The notes below the pieces were generated by a model that saw only the letters and a program-made list of their open reading frames with translations, was not told the DNA's origin and ran no database searches. Of a DNA stretch of 12,485 nucleotides, positions 1 through 6,881 are shown piece after piece. The stretch's first letter is position 1; each line of letters opens with the position of its first letter. Location: contig JBEEIB010000631.1 of the NCBI GenBank assembly GCA_041167675.1, positions 1-12,485 of the forward strand, read 5' to 3'. This DNA comes from DASTDH01 sp041167675. Lineage in GTDB: Bacteria > Verrucomicrobiota > Verrucomicrobiia > Chthoniobacterales > JAFAMB01. Made by a program: the position numbers and the translations under genes.

Positions 1-474
1 AAATGCATTTGAGTTTTCCAGCTCTGCGATTAGCGAAACGACTCTACTGAACTCGAGAGTCGAAGATCCGGCGAGGTAGATTGCCGCGGTCTCCCCATTG
101 GGAACGCGAGCCGGCTGAGTAACAACACCCATCTCCGTAAGGCGACTAATAACGAACGGTTCCTGATCGGTAGCCTCGCGATTAGCCAGAAGAGAGCGAT
201 TGGTTGAGCTCCGGTTCAATTCCAAGTTTTTCGTCCTCGCGACCGACTCGTTCAATCGGGCGAAGAGAGCATCGATTCGCGGCTGACTCAGCTTCAGACC
301 ATTGATCTCCGCTTCTAGCCTGCCATTTGCTTGGATCTGAAGCTGATCAGTCAATCTCAAGTCTTCGAGATAAGACCGACCCCGGACGAGGAGTACGGCC
401 TCCCCTGCTAAGAAGAGGACTACCGAAAGGCCGAGCAAGACAACTATGCGAAGAGCTGGTTTCATTAGGTGCAT
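1..474 (-). CDS. PilO/GspM-like inner-membrane assembly protein (partial, 3' end beyond left edge)
   Basis: The frame is open from an ATG at 474 (alternative ATG three codons later, at 465) to the window edge, giving about 158 residues without the C-terminus. It opens with a short basic segment and one hydrophobic helix (about residues 8-30). A hydrophilic, coiled-coil-prone stretch rich in L, E, R and N follows, then a beta/alpha part ending in a segment of the type 'AGSSTLEFSRVVSLIAELE', which resembles the ferredoxin-like C-terminal domain of GspM/PilO proteins. Such proteins are bitopic and pair with PilN/GspL-type partners in the inner-membrane platform of type IV pili or type II secretion. 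It starts 5 bases after the stop of the PilN-like gene, so the two are almost certainly co-transcribed. No clear Shine-Dalgarno site decides between the two ATGs. The assignment rests on topology, the C-terminal motif and gene order. Confidence 0.72.
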   Translation of the reverse strand, partial: MHLMKPALRIVVLLGLSVVLFLAGEAVLLVRGRSYLEDLRLTDQLQIQANGRLEAEINGLKLSQPRIDALFARLNESVARTKNLELNRSSTNRSLLANREATDQEPFVISRLTEMGVVTQPARVPNGETAAIYLAGSSTLEFSRVVSLIAELENSNAF

Positions 475-479
475 ACGAC

Positions 480-1127
480 TCACAAGGAGTCAGGCTCAGA
501 GATCTTAGTAAGCCCTAGATTCAAGTAGTTGCCGGTTGGTTTGATCGAGTACTGGATTTGAATAGGAAATAATCCGTCTGAGCGCTTATCGAGTTGCCAG
601 GTTCGCCGCAGTTCTGAACCGGGCGGAAGTATCTTCGCTAGGCTTTCTTTGAAACGGTCAACCGCGCCGTCGCTACCTGACTTGGCAGTTGCTTGCAAAA
701 GCAGCATATAGTCCTGGGGTACACGATAGGTACCCCCAACAGTTGAGATGGCCTGATAGTTGCCAGTCTCAACAAGTATTGAGTCGAGTGCCACATCCGA
801 AGGGATTCCTTTTTGGATGGCCGAAAGAATGGCGCTGCTAGGGATACGATTCCGTAAAATTGGCTCCCATTGTCGGATTTGCCCGAGCTTTTGGCGTACT
901 TCGCGAAGCTTCGCGTTCTGGCTTTGCAAATCGGCTGTTCGAATCCCAATTTGTGATTTGGCCGTCGACTCCGCTTGAAAACGGTTCCAAAGGAAGAACC
1001 CGAAAACGCCTAGGGGCAACTGCAAAAACGTCGCCGCGAGCAGCAAGGATCCGGCGACTCGAAACACTCGGTCATGCTTATATCTTTGTAGTAGGATTCT
1101 CTCTCGAGAAATAAATAGATGCTTCAT
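480..1127 (-). CDS. PilN/GspL-C-like bitopic assembly protein
   Basis: A 215-residue protein if it starts at the ATG at 1127. That ATG overlaps the stop of the preceding gene as ATGA and has GGAGAG about nine bases upstream, which suggests translational coupling; an ATG seven codons earlier (1148) is possible but lacks these features. The order is a short basic cytoplasmic N-terminus, one membrane helix (about residues 24-46), a coiled-coil-like stretch (about 50-85) and a periplasmic alpha/beta domain. This is the layout of PilN, or of the C-terminal part of GspL, which heterodimerises with PilO/GspM to join the cytoplasmic platform to the pilus or secretion channel. The neighbours fit: a PilM-position protein upstream and a PilO/GspM-like protein downstream. 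Sequence similarity by eye is weak, so the call depends on topology and order. Confidence 0.7.
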   Translation of the reverse strand: MKHLFISRERILLQRYKHDRVFRVAGSLLLAATFLQLPLGVFGFFLWNRFQAESTAKSQIGIRTADLQSQNAKLREVRQKLGQIRQWEPILRNRIPSSAILSAIQKGIPSDVALDSILVETGNYQAISTVGGTYRVPQDYMLLLQATAKSGSDGAVDRFKESLAKILPPGSELRRTWQLDKRSDGLFPIQIQYSIKPTGNYLNLGLTKISEPDSL

Positions 1128-2119
1128 ACAATTTTGCTCTCCAGCCAACTCAACAGATACGCTCTGGCATCCCTAACCCCGTCGCGCGTTCCGCGACCAT
1201 TGCGGACCGTCAATTCTGAACCGTGAAGCTTTTCCAAGGCTTCCTCGTCGAATGCTAGGCCGCCTAATCGCGACGCCAGGAGCTTCGGTGACCCACCGGA
1301 GGACCAGACGCAGATGTAGGGTTGCTGAGTCGTATCTAGTTCGGCAGCAATCGCGGCTAATTCCTTTTCTACAAAATCGACATCATTCTCGTGCTGCCGA
1401 ATTAATGTGAGCGCCCGGTTTTGAACTGCCGCTATGACAATGGTTTGCTTTAATTGGAGGACAAAGAAGCCCGTGCGCTGGCCGATAGGAATTTTCTCGA
1501 TAAACCAACGCAAACACGCAATCGGAGCAGGTATGATTCCAAATAATGATCCTTTTTGAGCCTCTGCCCATGTCTCGCATTCCTCGCAGTATTCTCTCGG
1601 AACCCCGACAATCATCAAATGACTGTGATTGCGGTCGATGCGCCCCGTCACCTCTTGGAGGTCGGAACTTAAAACCGACCAGCGGAAATCACGCCTGTCG
1701 TCCCAGACACCGATTACCTGTCGGGGTTCTTCGTGCAGACTCTCCAAAAGACCTTCGACCGAATAGTCACGAAGGTTTCTGGTATTGTGGATATTGCAGT
1801 AGAGATCCTCGGCGCCAAAGTCCGGGACGAGAGCGAGTTTCGGCAAGCCGTGGACCCGATTTCTGGCCAATAGCTTTGCCGCAAACGTCTTTGTGATTGT
1901 AACGGGCGCCCGGGGAAGCCCGGGTATCGGCGGATGATCAGCGATTTCACCAATTCTATCTTCGTAGGCTACCGGACAACGACGTCGAATGACTAGTACT
2001 GATGCAGTGTCAGATGAAAGAAAAAACAAGACGCTCGGTTCATCACGAGAAAGCAATCCACCAGCCACGTAATAGCGTAGCGGGAAATTCCGAAAATAAT
2101 GAACAAACGAGTAATTCAT
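1124..2119 (-). CDS. PilM/GspL-position cytoplasmic protein of the pilus/secretion operon (function inferred)
   Basis: A 331-residue protein with no signal peptide or obvious membrane helix. In type IV pilus operons the gene before PilN encodes PilM, an actin-like ATPase-fold protein that binds the N-terminus of PilN; in type II secretion the same role is played by the cytoplasmic part of GspL. Position, size and the ATGA overlap with the PilN-like gene support that role. However, the N-terminus lacks the usual 'DIGS'-type phosphate-binding motif of PilM, and only beta-rich stretches (for example about residues 215-245) suggest the fold. It may be a diverged GspL cytoplasmic domain that no longer binds nucleotide. 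The ATG at 2119 lies 55 bases after the GspF stop and no other in-frame Met follows; no strong ribosome site is visible. Confidence 0.6.
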   Translation of the reverse strand: MNYSFVHYFRNFPLRYYVAGGLLSRDEPSVLFFLSSDTASVLVIRRRCPVAYEDRIGEIADHPPIPGLPRAPVTITKTFAAKLLARNRVHGLPKLALVPDFGAEDLYCNIHNTRNLRDYSVEGLLESLHEEPRQVIGVWDDRRDFRWSVLSSDLQEVTGRIDRNHSHLMIVGVPREYCEECETWAEAQKGSLFGIIPAPIACLRWFIEKIPIGQRTGFFVLQLKQTIVIAAVQNRALTLIRQHENDVDFVEKELAAIAAELDTTQQPYICVWSSGGSPKLLASRLGGLAFDEEALEKLHGSELTVRNGRGTRDGVRDARAYLLSWLESKIV

Positions 2120-2174
2120 GGCGCTTGGTTTCTAGCAGACACTCTTCGTATAAACAACATATTTCTCTTGTGTT

Positions 2175-3392
2175 CTATATATTTTGCAAGATTTGTACTG
2201 CGGGAAGAAAAGTCGCGAATACGATCCCGCTGATCACTACGCCTAGAATGACAATCAGCATTGGATCCAGGATTTGCCGAATCGCACCGAGGTAGCTATC
2301 AAGCTTTCGTTCGAGTAATTCCGTAAGTCTAAATAGTCCTTCGCTGCCGGCGCCGGAAGCCTCCATGAAGGTCAACCCGTTTACCACCAAATCGCCGAAG
2401 ATCTCCATATCGTTGCGAAGAGCAGCGGCGAGCGACTCTCCTCGATGCACTCGCACCAGAGCACGAGCCACCGCAGACCGATACTCATAGTTCCATGAGA
2501 GATCCCGACAGAGCAGCAACGCCTGTGTAGTTTTTGCCCGAGCCGTTTTGAGTTGGGCAAACGTGCGACTGAAATTTGCCCGAATTAGCAACAATAGAAG
2601 TTTACCAAATACGGGGACGCGCAACACCAGGCCGTGCGAGCGGGGTGTTCGCTTCACCAGCGTTGGTAGGTGTAGGATCGCAGTTGTGACTACTGCAACT
2701 CCGAACAACAGCAGGATCGGGTGCTGCGAACTGAGTCGAGAAATCTGTAACAAGATTTGGGTTGGAAGCGGGAGTTCCGCATGCATTTCCGCAAGAACAT
2801 GAATGAATTGCGGCACCACTTTGGTCAGCAAGAGCCAGACTACTCCGCAGGCCGCCAATAAAACGATGACCGGGTAGATTAGCATCATGAGCAAGCGATG
2901 TTGCAGATCATCGTTGCGGGCCCAGATTTTGCGCACATTGGTCAGCGCTTCGCTGAGAGTCCCTCCCTCCTCTCCGGCCGCGATGAGGCCGATAGCAACA
3001 TCATCAAATATCTGCGGGTAGACTCTTATCGCCTGCGAAAAACTGGAGCCTCGCGAGACTCTATCTCGGAGCTCGGCGATCACTGATGCCATCCGTCGGC
3101 TGGTCTTTGTGTGCTGCGAGGTGGTGTTCAAACAGATCGTAAGCGCCGTTCGGAAATCCATTCCCAGATACGCGCTTGTCTCCAATTGCTCGATAAAGGT
3201 TAGCTTTGTCCGGAGCGATACTCGGATCGACTGATCGTTGATCTTCTGTCTCTCAGCCGACTCGACGTGAATTACGGGTCGATTGAGATTAATCAGACGA
3301 AGATTCAACTCAGCTGCCGACGCGGCGTCTATGCTCGCCCTTATGTAGGGCGCGCCTTTTGCCTTTTGCGTGACATAGTCGTATCGACCCAT
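2175..3392 (-). CDS. gspF: Type II secretion/type IV pilus platform protein GspF/PilC
   Basis: Polytopic inner-membrane platform protein around which the assembly ATPase drives pseudopilus or pilus growth. From the ATG at 3392 it is 405 residues, the usual family length, and the N-terminus 'MGRYDYVTQKAKG' has the classic GspF pattern. A longer form from GTG at 3470 would overlap the pilin frame and is less likely. Two T2SSF repeats are visible. The first (about 60-185) carries a canonical 'GEEGGTL' motif and ends in a membrane helix and the 'VVPQF' segment. The second (about 265-390) has the degenerate form 'MEASGAGSEGL' where GEExGxL is expected, and ends in a long hydrophobic helix with 'DPMLIVILG', typical of the family C-terminus. 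A further helix lies near 205-225. It lies 46 bases downstream of the pilin frame and 55 bases upstream of the PilM-position gene, on the same strand. Confidence 0.93.
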   Translation of the reverse strand: MGRYDYVTQKAKGAPYIRASIDAASAAELNLRLINLNRPVIHVESAERQKINDQSIRVSLRTKLTFIEQLETSAYLGMDFRTALTICLNTTSQHTKTSRRMASVIAELRDRVSRGSSFSQAIRVYPQIFDDVAIGLIAAGEEGGTLSEALTNVRKIWARNDDLQHRLLMMLIYPVIVLLAACGVVWLLLTKVVPQFIHVLAEMHAELPLPTQILLQISRLSSQHPILLLFGVAVVTTAILHLPTLVKRTPRSHGLVLRVPVFGKLLLLLIRANFSRTFAQLKTARAKTTQALLLCRDLSWNYEYRSAVARALVRVHRGESLAAALRNDMEIFGDLVVNGLTFMEASGAGSEGLFRLTELLERKLDSYLGAIRQILDPMLIVILGVVISGIVFATFLPAVQILQNI

Positions 3393-3438
3393 TGCCTCAG
3401 TACCGAAGTTCCAGATTGCGACCAGTAGTGTATCAATG

Positions 3439-3711
3439 CTACTGACCTGCCGGCGTGGCGGAGGGAGCACTGATCGGAATATTATACTTGGCTATGTACG
3501 GATTGTTGCTCGGGTCGTCGGGCTTGAATGAAGGACCCCCACCCCAAATCCCGAGATCGAACCTCCCTCCCGTACCCTGATCGAGGTCGCCCGGCTGACT
3601 GAGTTGTTGACCAAATCTCAGCAGGTACTTTCTCAAAGAGTTGAAATCTACCGCAGCCGAATCGGGAAAAGGTGTTGGCGAAGGCGAAACGGCCGCTTCA
3701 GCATCGAGTTG
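3439..3711 (-). pseudogene. In-frame 3' continuation of the pilin gene, cut off by a TAA codon
   Basis: Directly after the TAA of the pilin gene (3714-3712) the same frame stays open for 90 codons to a TAG at 3441-3439. Its translation is hydrophilic, with a proline-rich linker ('SPSPTPFPDS'), then 'LRKYLLRFGQQL' and a Gly/Pro/Asn-rich C-terminus containing 'FDLGIWGGG'. This suits the variable globular part of a pseudopilin and would bring the whole protein to about 150 residues, close to GspG length. No ATG opens this part; the first possible start is a TTG at 3636. The frame is therefore best read as the missing C-terminal half of the pilin. A nonsense mutation (CAA to TAA would suffice), a sequencing or assembly error, or stop-codon readthrough would all fit. 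TAA ends other genes in this window normally, so an altered genetic code is unlikely. Confidence 0.65.
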
Positions 3712-3894
3712 TTACTGCACTTTGGCTTTTTGAATCGCATCCAAGCGATCGGCGATCATCGCTGCTTGGGACTTCTTCATTGAGTCGATGATGGCCGGAT
3801 AGATGATCGCGGCCAGGGTTGCGATGATAGTCAAAACAACGAGTAGCTCCACGAGCGTCAACCCTCGCTGCCGAGTTCTGCGTTTTGTTTGCAT
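3712..3894 (-). CDS. Prepilin/pseudopilin with N-terminal methylation motif (60 residues, interrupted by TAA)
   Basis: Class III/type IV prepilin leader: basic residues up to Gly11, then 'LTLVELLVVLTIIATLAA', with cleavage by prepilin peptidase expected after Gly11 and Glu16 as the conserved Glu5 of the mature protein. The hydrophobic helix runs to about residue 32 and continues into an amphipathic helix ending 'DRLDAIQKAKVQ'. The protein then stops at TAA after 60 residues, too short for a normal pilin, which needs a globular head; the head appears to be encoded in the same frame downstream (3711-3439). The hydrophobic pattern resembles GspG-type major pseudopilins. As the first gene of the operon it would supply the subunit assembled by the platform proteins that follow. 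Start is the ATG at 3894; no convincing Shine-Dalgarno site precedes it. Confidence 0.82.
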   Translation of the reverse strand: MQTKRRTRQRGLTLVELLVVLTIIATLAAIIYPAIIDSMKKSQAAMIADRLDAIQKAKVQ

Positions 3895-4154
3895 GTTGAT
3901 CTTTCATGAGGCTTTCGCATTTTTGAAATCATTAGTTTACATTGCGATTTGGCGCTGCATCTCTGTTTTGGCGGCCTGTAACATAGGTAGATCGACTGTT
4001 GTTCTTTTTGATATCGGCTTTGTTGGGCTCGTCGCCTATGACGGGCTATACTGGTTAATGCGGCGTCGAGCTGATCTCGGGGCCAAGAAAATGTGGAACT
4101 TCTGAGAATTTGCCGTTTCTGCGTGCACCTAAAAGCGGCTGACAAACCTTCATA

Positions 4155-4174
4155 GTGTGGCTTTTGCGCCACGC
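4155..4174. repeat. Small inverted repeat (GTGGC/GCCAC hairpin)
   Basis: GTGGC (4157-4161) and GCCAC (4168-4172) pair around a six-base loop; a T-G wobble and a G-C pair extend the stem to seven. There is no T-run on either side, so it is not a clear terminator. It lies in the gene-free gap before the pilin operon and could be part of a leader RNA or a repeat; its role is unknown. Confidence 0.4.
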
Positions 4175-4278
4175 GAGCCGTATTACTGGAAAAGGGGCGG
4201 TTCCATGAATTCTGCCTTCTACGCCAAGGTCCGGGACAGATGCGCTCGGCTTCGCGTATATCGATGGTTTCGCCACTC

Positions 4279-4291
4279 TGGACTAAGTCCA
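4279..4291. repeat. 13-base perfect palindrome TGGACTAAGTCCA
   Basis: Two six-base arms, TGGACT and AGTCCA, flank one central base. On the minus strand it directly follows TAGAAT, a fair -10 hexamer, but no matching -35 box is seen at the usual distance. The shape would suit an operator for a dimeric regulator; it is about 385 bases upstream of the pilin start, so a link to the operon is only a guess. Confidence 0.35.
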
Positions 4292-4347
4292 TTCTAGCTG
4301 GCGAGAATCAAACAATGCTAATGACAAATACAGAACTGCTCGAAGAC

Positions 4348-5127
4348 TCAGACGCAGCGGTTCAACTCCAACCGCTCTCGATCAGCGGCATACCAGACTT
4401 CGGTCCGCGTCAGCAGTTTGCGCGCAGTGATTAACACCGCCTCGATGTTTGCCGCCACCTCTTCTGACGCATGTGTCAAGATTAGCCGCGTAACTCTGCG
4501 CGAAGAAAGAAACTCAAAAAGCGTTTGCGGCTCGAAATGCGCGATCTCACATACCAAAAGGTCTGTCCCAGCTTTGAGAGGCTTGGCTAGGTCGGCCGGG
4601 GTTCCAATGTCTCCGGAGAAAACAAACTCGAAGATAGGATGCCGAATCGCCAGGCTGAAGGCGTGAAATCGCCCATTCCCGAATCGGTCGACCAACGCTT
4701 GCAAGTGAGTCGTCGGTGTCGGCGTAATCTCGCAACCACACACAGAATGGATCGGCGCGTCTTCCCAGGCATGAAAGAGAAGTTCGAAAGACAAGAAATC
4801 CGGACCGATATATGATGCGCTCAACCAGTTCCGGAGTGGGTCGATCAGTTCCGCTGGCAAAAATATGGGGAGCGATGCTTGTCGACCGACTATCCATGCC
4901 GCCTGGATAATCATCGGCAAACCGCCGGTATGATCCGAATGACCGTGCGTTACTACTATCGCGTCGAGATCGGCTGGGTCGACTCCGATTTCAATCAGAG
5001 TACGAGCACTCGGTTCTCCGGCATCGATCAAGATCTTCTGTCTACCTGTATCCAGCAATAAGCCGGTATGGTTTTTGTTCGCCGTAGGATATCCTGGCGC
5101 GGTGCCGAGGAAAGTAAGCGACGCCAT
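4348..5127 (-). CDS. Metallo-beta-lactamase-fold hydrolase (RNase Z-like/MBL superfamily)
   Basis: A 259-residue soluble protein with the zinc-binding signature 'THGHSDHTGG': His61, His63, Asp65 and His66. Further likely metal ligands are His141, Asp173 in 'FSGDIG' and His219 in 'ILTHAS'. The N-terminus 'LTFLGTAPGYPTANKNHTG' and the 'LLVCEIAHFE' segment place it near the RNase Z/arylsulfatase-like branch rather than the glyoxalase II or beta-lactamase branch. The substrate cannot be read from the sequence: RNA 3' processing, phosphodiesters or a small ester are all possible, and at 259 residues it is a little short for RNase Z. It lies 52 bases downstream of cimA on the same strand, so co-transcription is likely. 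The ATG at 5127 begins the conserved first strand; no ribosome site is obvious. Confidence 0.88.
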   Translation of the reverse strand: MASLTFLGTAPGYPTANKNHTGLLLDTGRQKILIDAGEPSARTLIEIGVDPADLDAIVVTHGHSDHTGGLPMIIQAAWIVGRQASLPIFLPAELIDPLRNWLSASYIGPDFLSFELLFHAWEDAPIHSVCGCEITPTPTTHLQALVDRFGNGRFHAFSLAIRHPIFEFVFSGDIGTPADLAKPLKAGTDLLVCEIAHFEPQTLFEFLSSRRVTRLILTHASEEVAANIEAVLITARKLLTRTEVWYAADRERLELNRCV

Positions 5128-5179
5128 AAGGATAGGTTAGGACTAATAGAAACCGGACTACCCGGCCCAAGTGAGGAGA

Positions 5180-6742
5180 TCAGGAGCGCCGCAATTTATA
5201 TTCGTAGCTATCCACCAACGCTAACCAACTGGCTTCGATTATGTTATCCGAAACACCAACCGTGCGCCAGTTTTCATGGTGGTCGGTTGAATCGACCAAT
5301 ACCCGCGTCCGCGCCTCGGTACCGATATGTGAACCGATAATCCTGACTTTGTAGTCGTCGAGCGTGATCTTTTGGATCTCAGGGTAGACCGGCTTTAAAG
5401 CCTTCCGCAGCGCTGCGTCCAGGGCATTTACCGGCCCATCGCCTTCTGCCACCATGTAGTAGTTCTCCTTGCCAACGCGCAATTTAACGGTCGCCTCGCA
5501 GGTCTCATACCGATTGCGCACCGAGCGGATATAGGTGCAGTGATACTCCAACAATTCCCAGAGCGGTTCCGGATTGCTAAGGACCCTTCGGATCAATAAT
5601 TCCAATGATGCTTCAGCCGCTTCAAATTCGTAACCGAGATGTTCGAGTCGCTTGACTTCCCGCAAAATCGCCGACACCGCGGGCGAACCTTTCTCCAAGG
5701 CAAACCCGAGCTCACGCGCTTTGGCAATTATATTGCTCTGTCCCGAAAGCTCGGAGACGACAATGTGCTGAAAGTTGCCGACCGATTCCGGCGCAATGTG
5801 TTCGTAGCTCTTTGCCAATTTTATTACCGCGTTGGCGTGCAGGCCTCCTTTGTGCGTGAACGATGTAGACCCGACAAACGGAGCTCGGATATTATGCTGG
5901 CAGTTCGCCAGGTCATCGACCAACAACGATAGTTCCCGCAGTTTCCGCAGATCCGGCACTACCTCGATTCCGAGCTTGAGCTGCACGACGGGAATGACGC
6001 TCGTTAAATTGCAGTTTCCGGTCCGTTCGCCGTATCCGTTTATCGTGCCTTGCACCTGGACGGCTCCCGCCTGCAATCCAGCCAGTGCGTTAGCCACCCC
6101 CAGCTCACAATCATTGTGGGTATGAATGCCAACCGGCACACTCAGCGCCTCAACCACCGAACGCGTGATCCGTTCGATCTCGTGCGGAAGCGTTCCTCCG
6201 TTCGTATCGCAAAGTACCACCAGGTCAGCCCCGCTTTCGGCCGCAGCTTGAAGCGCTTTCAATGCGTGGGCTGCTTCGTCCTTGTAGCCGTCAAAAAAAT
6301 GTTCGGCATCAAAAATAACCTCTCTCCCGCAGGCCTTCAGATAAGCCACCGTCTCGCGGATCATCCGCAGATTTTCTTCCACCGTAACGCCCAGGATTTC
6401 TTCCACATGAAAGCGCCAGCTCTTTCCTACGATAGTTACGACCGGGGTTTCCGCCTCAAGCAGCAACGCGACTTGAGTGTCCTCCTCCGGTCGAAGATTC
6501 GCTCGGCAAGTACTGCCGAAGGCGCATAATCTGGCCGTTTTCCATGGCCGCTTCTTCGCCTCCGCAAAAAACTCGATGTCCTTTGGATTGGAGCCCGGCC
6601 ATCCCCCCTCAATGTATTGAATCCCGAAAGCGTCGAGTTTTTCCGCGATCCGAATCTTGTCCTGAACGCTGAATGAGATGCCTTCTGCCTGCGTACCATC
6701 GCGCAGGGTTGTATCGTAAATGCTGACCTTTTTGGGATACAT
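5180..6742 (-). CDS. cimA: (R)-citramalate synthase
   Basis: Condenses acetyl-CoA with pyruvate to (R)-citramalate, the first step of the threonine-independent route to 2-oxobutanoate and isoleucine. From the ATG at 6742 it is 520 residues, a normal length for this CimA type. The catalytic TIM barrel opens with 'IYDTTLRDGTQAEG' (residues 8-21), where Arg14 and Asp15 are the active-site pair. The metal-binding 'HTHND' is at 207-211 and 'GERTGNCNL' at 238-246. The 'IEGGWPGSNPKD' segment (44-55) is characteristic of this CimA clade and separates it from LeuA and homocitrate synthase. The C-terminal third (about 400-520) is the LeuA-type regulatory domain, so feedback control by isoleucine is expected by analogy. 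The open frame extends 30 codons upstream (ATG at 6832) but that part has no family-like sequence. The metallo-hydrolase gene follows; the DUF3016 gene diverges. Confidence 0.95.
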   Translation of the reverse strand: MYPKKVSIYDTTLRDGTQAEGISFSVQDKIRIAEKLDAFGIQYIEGGWPGSNPKDIEFFAEAKKRPWKTARLCAFGSTCRANLRPEEDTQVALLLEAETPVVTIVGKSWRFHVEEILGVTVEENLRMIRETVAYLKACGREVIFDAEHFFDGYKDEAAHALKALQAAAESGADLVVLCDTNGGTLPHEIERITRSVVEALSVPVGIHTHNDCELGVANALAGLQAGAVQVQGTINGYGERTGNCNLTSVIPVVQLKLGIEVVPDLRKLRELSLLVDDLANCQHNIRAPFVGSTSFTHKGGLHANAVIKLAKSYEHIAPESVGNFQHIVVSELSGQSNIIAKARELGFALEKGSPAVSAILREVKRLEHLGYEFEAAEASLELLIRRVLSNPEPLWELLEYHCTYIRSVRNRYETCEATVKLRVGKENYYMVAEGDGPVNALDAALRKALKPVYPEIQKITLDDYKVRIIGSHIGTEARTRVLVDSTDHHENWRTVGVSDNIIEASWLALVDSYEYKLRRS

Positions 6743-6799
6743 AAAGCCGGGAATCTTCGGTATCCTACACCACCGTGGTTTGCAAAGGGTTTCCGCGTC

Positions 6800-6828
6800 T
6801 TGAAAATGAGAAGCCAGCTGGGAATAAA
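6800..6828 (+). promoter_or_regulatory. Candidate sigma-70-type promoter for the DUF3016 gene
   Basis: TTGAAA (6800-6805) matches the -35 consensus at five of six positions. AATAAA (6823-6828) matches the -10 consensus at four of six, after a 17-base spacer. Transcription would start near 6835, leaving a leader of about 47 bases before the ATG at 6882. The site lies in the divergent region between cimA and the DUF3016 gene. It is a consensus match by eye only. Confidence 0.35.
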
Positions 6829-6881
6829 TCAAATGCGAAATCTGTCTAATGCGGTAGACTGGTTGTAAGGATCAATAGGTT

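Larger units (their letters stand above)
3895..4347. other. About 450-base gap without a convincing gene, upstream of the pilin operon
   Basis: Open frames on both strands here are short, lack a ribosome site and give low-complexity or unfamiliar translations; I do not accept any as a gene. The region lies between the stop of the metallo-hydrolase gene and the pilin start, so it is the natural place for the operon promoter on the minus strand, but I found no sigma-70-like pair of boxes that stands out. It holds an imperfect hairpin (4155-4174) and a 13-base palindrome (4279-4291), listed separately. On the minus strand, one frame gives 73 codons (4276-4055) and, after two stops, 37 more open codons, which could be decayed coding sequence or a dispersed repeat. 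Confidence 0.6.

Noticed and set aside
3393..3470. GTG start at 3470 giving GspF 26 extra residues
   Set aside because: The added part has no family-like sequence, overlaps the pilin frame, and the ATG at 3392 gives the standard GspF N-terminus.
3712..3714. Recoded TAA as evidence of an alternative genetic code
   Set aside because: TAA ends other intact genes in the window, for example the DUF3016 gene at 7467-7469 and the basic-tailed protein at 10664-10666.
3803..4105. Plus-strand open frame of 100 codons with hydrophobic segments
   Set aside because: Its first half is antisense to the pilin leader, whose hydrophobic helix creates the apparent pattern; no start signal or recognisable family.
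3858..4292. Minus-strand open frame of 144 codons in the gap before the pilin operon
   Set aside because: It overlaps the pilin start in another frame, has no ribosome site, and its Arg/Ser/Gln-rich translation shows no domain or pattern.
6743..6832. ATG at 6832 giving cimA 30 extra residues
   Set aside because: The extension is unlike CimA N-termini, whereas the ATG at 6742 directly precedes the conserved first strand.
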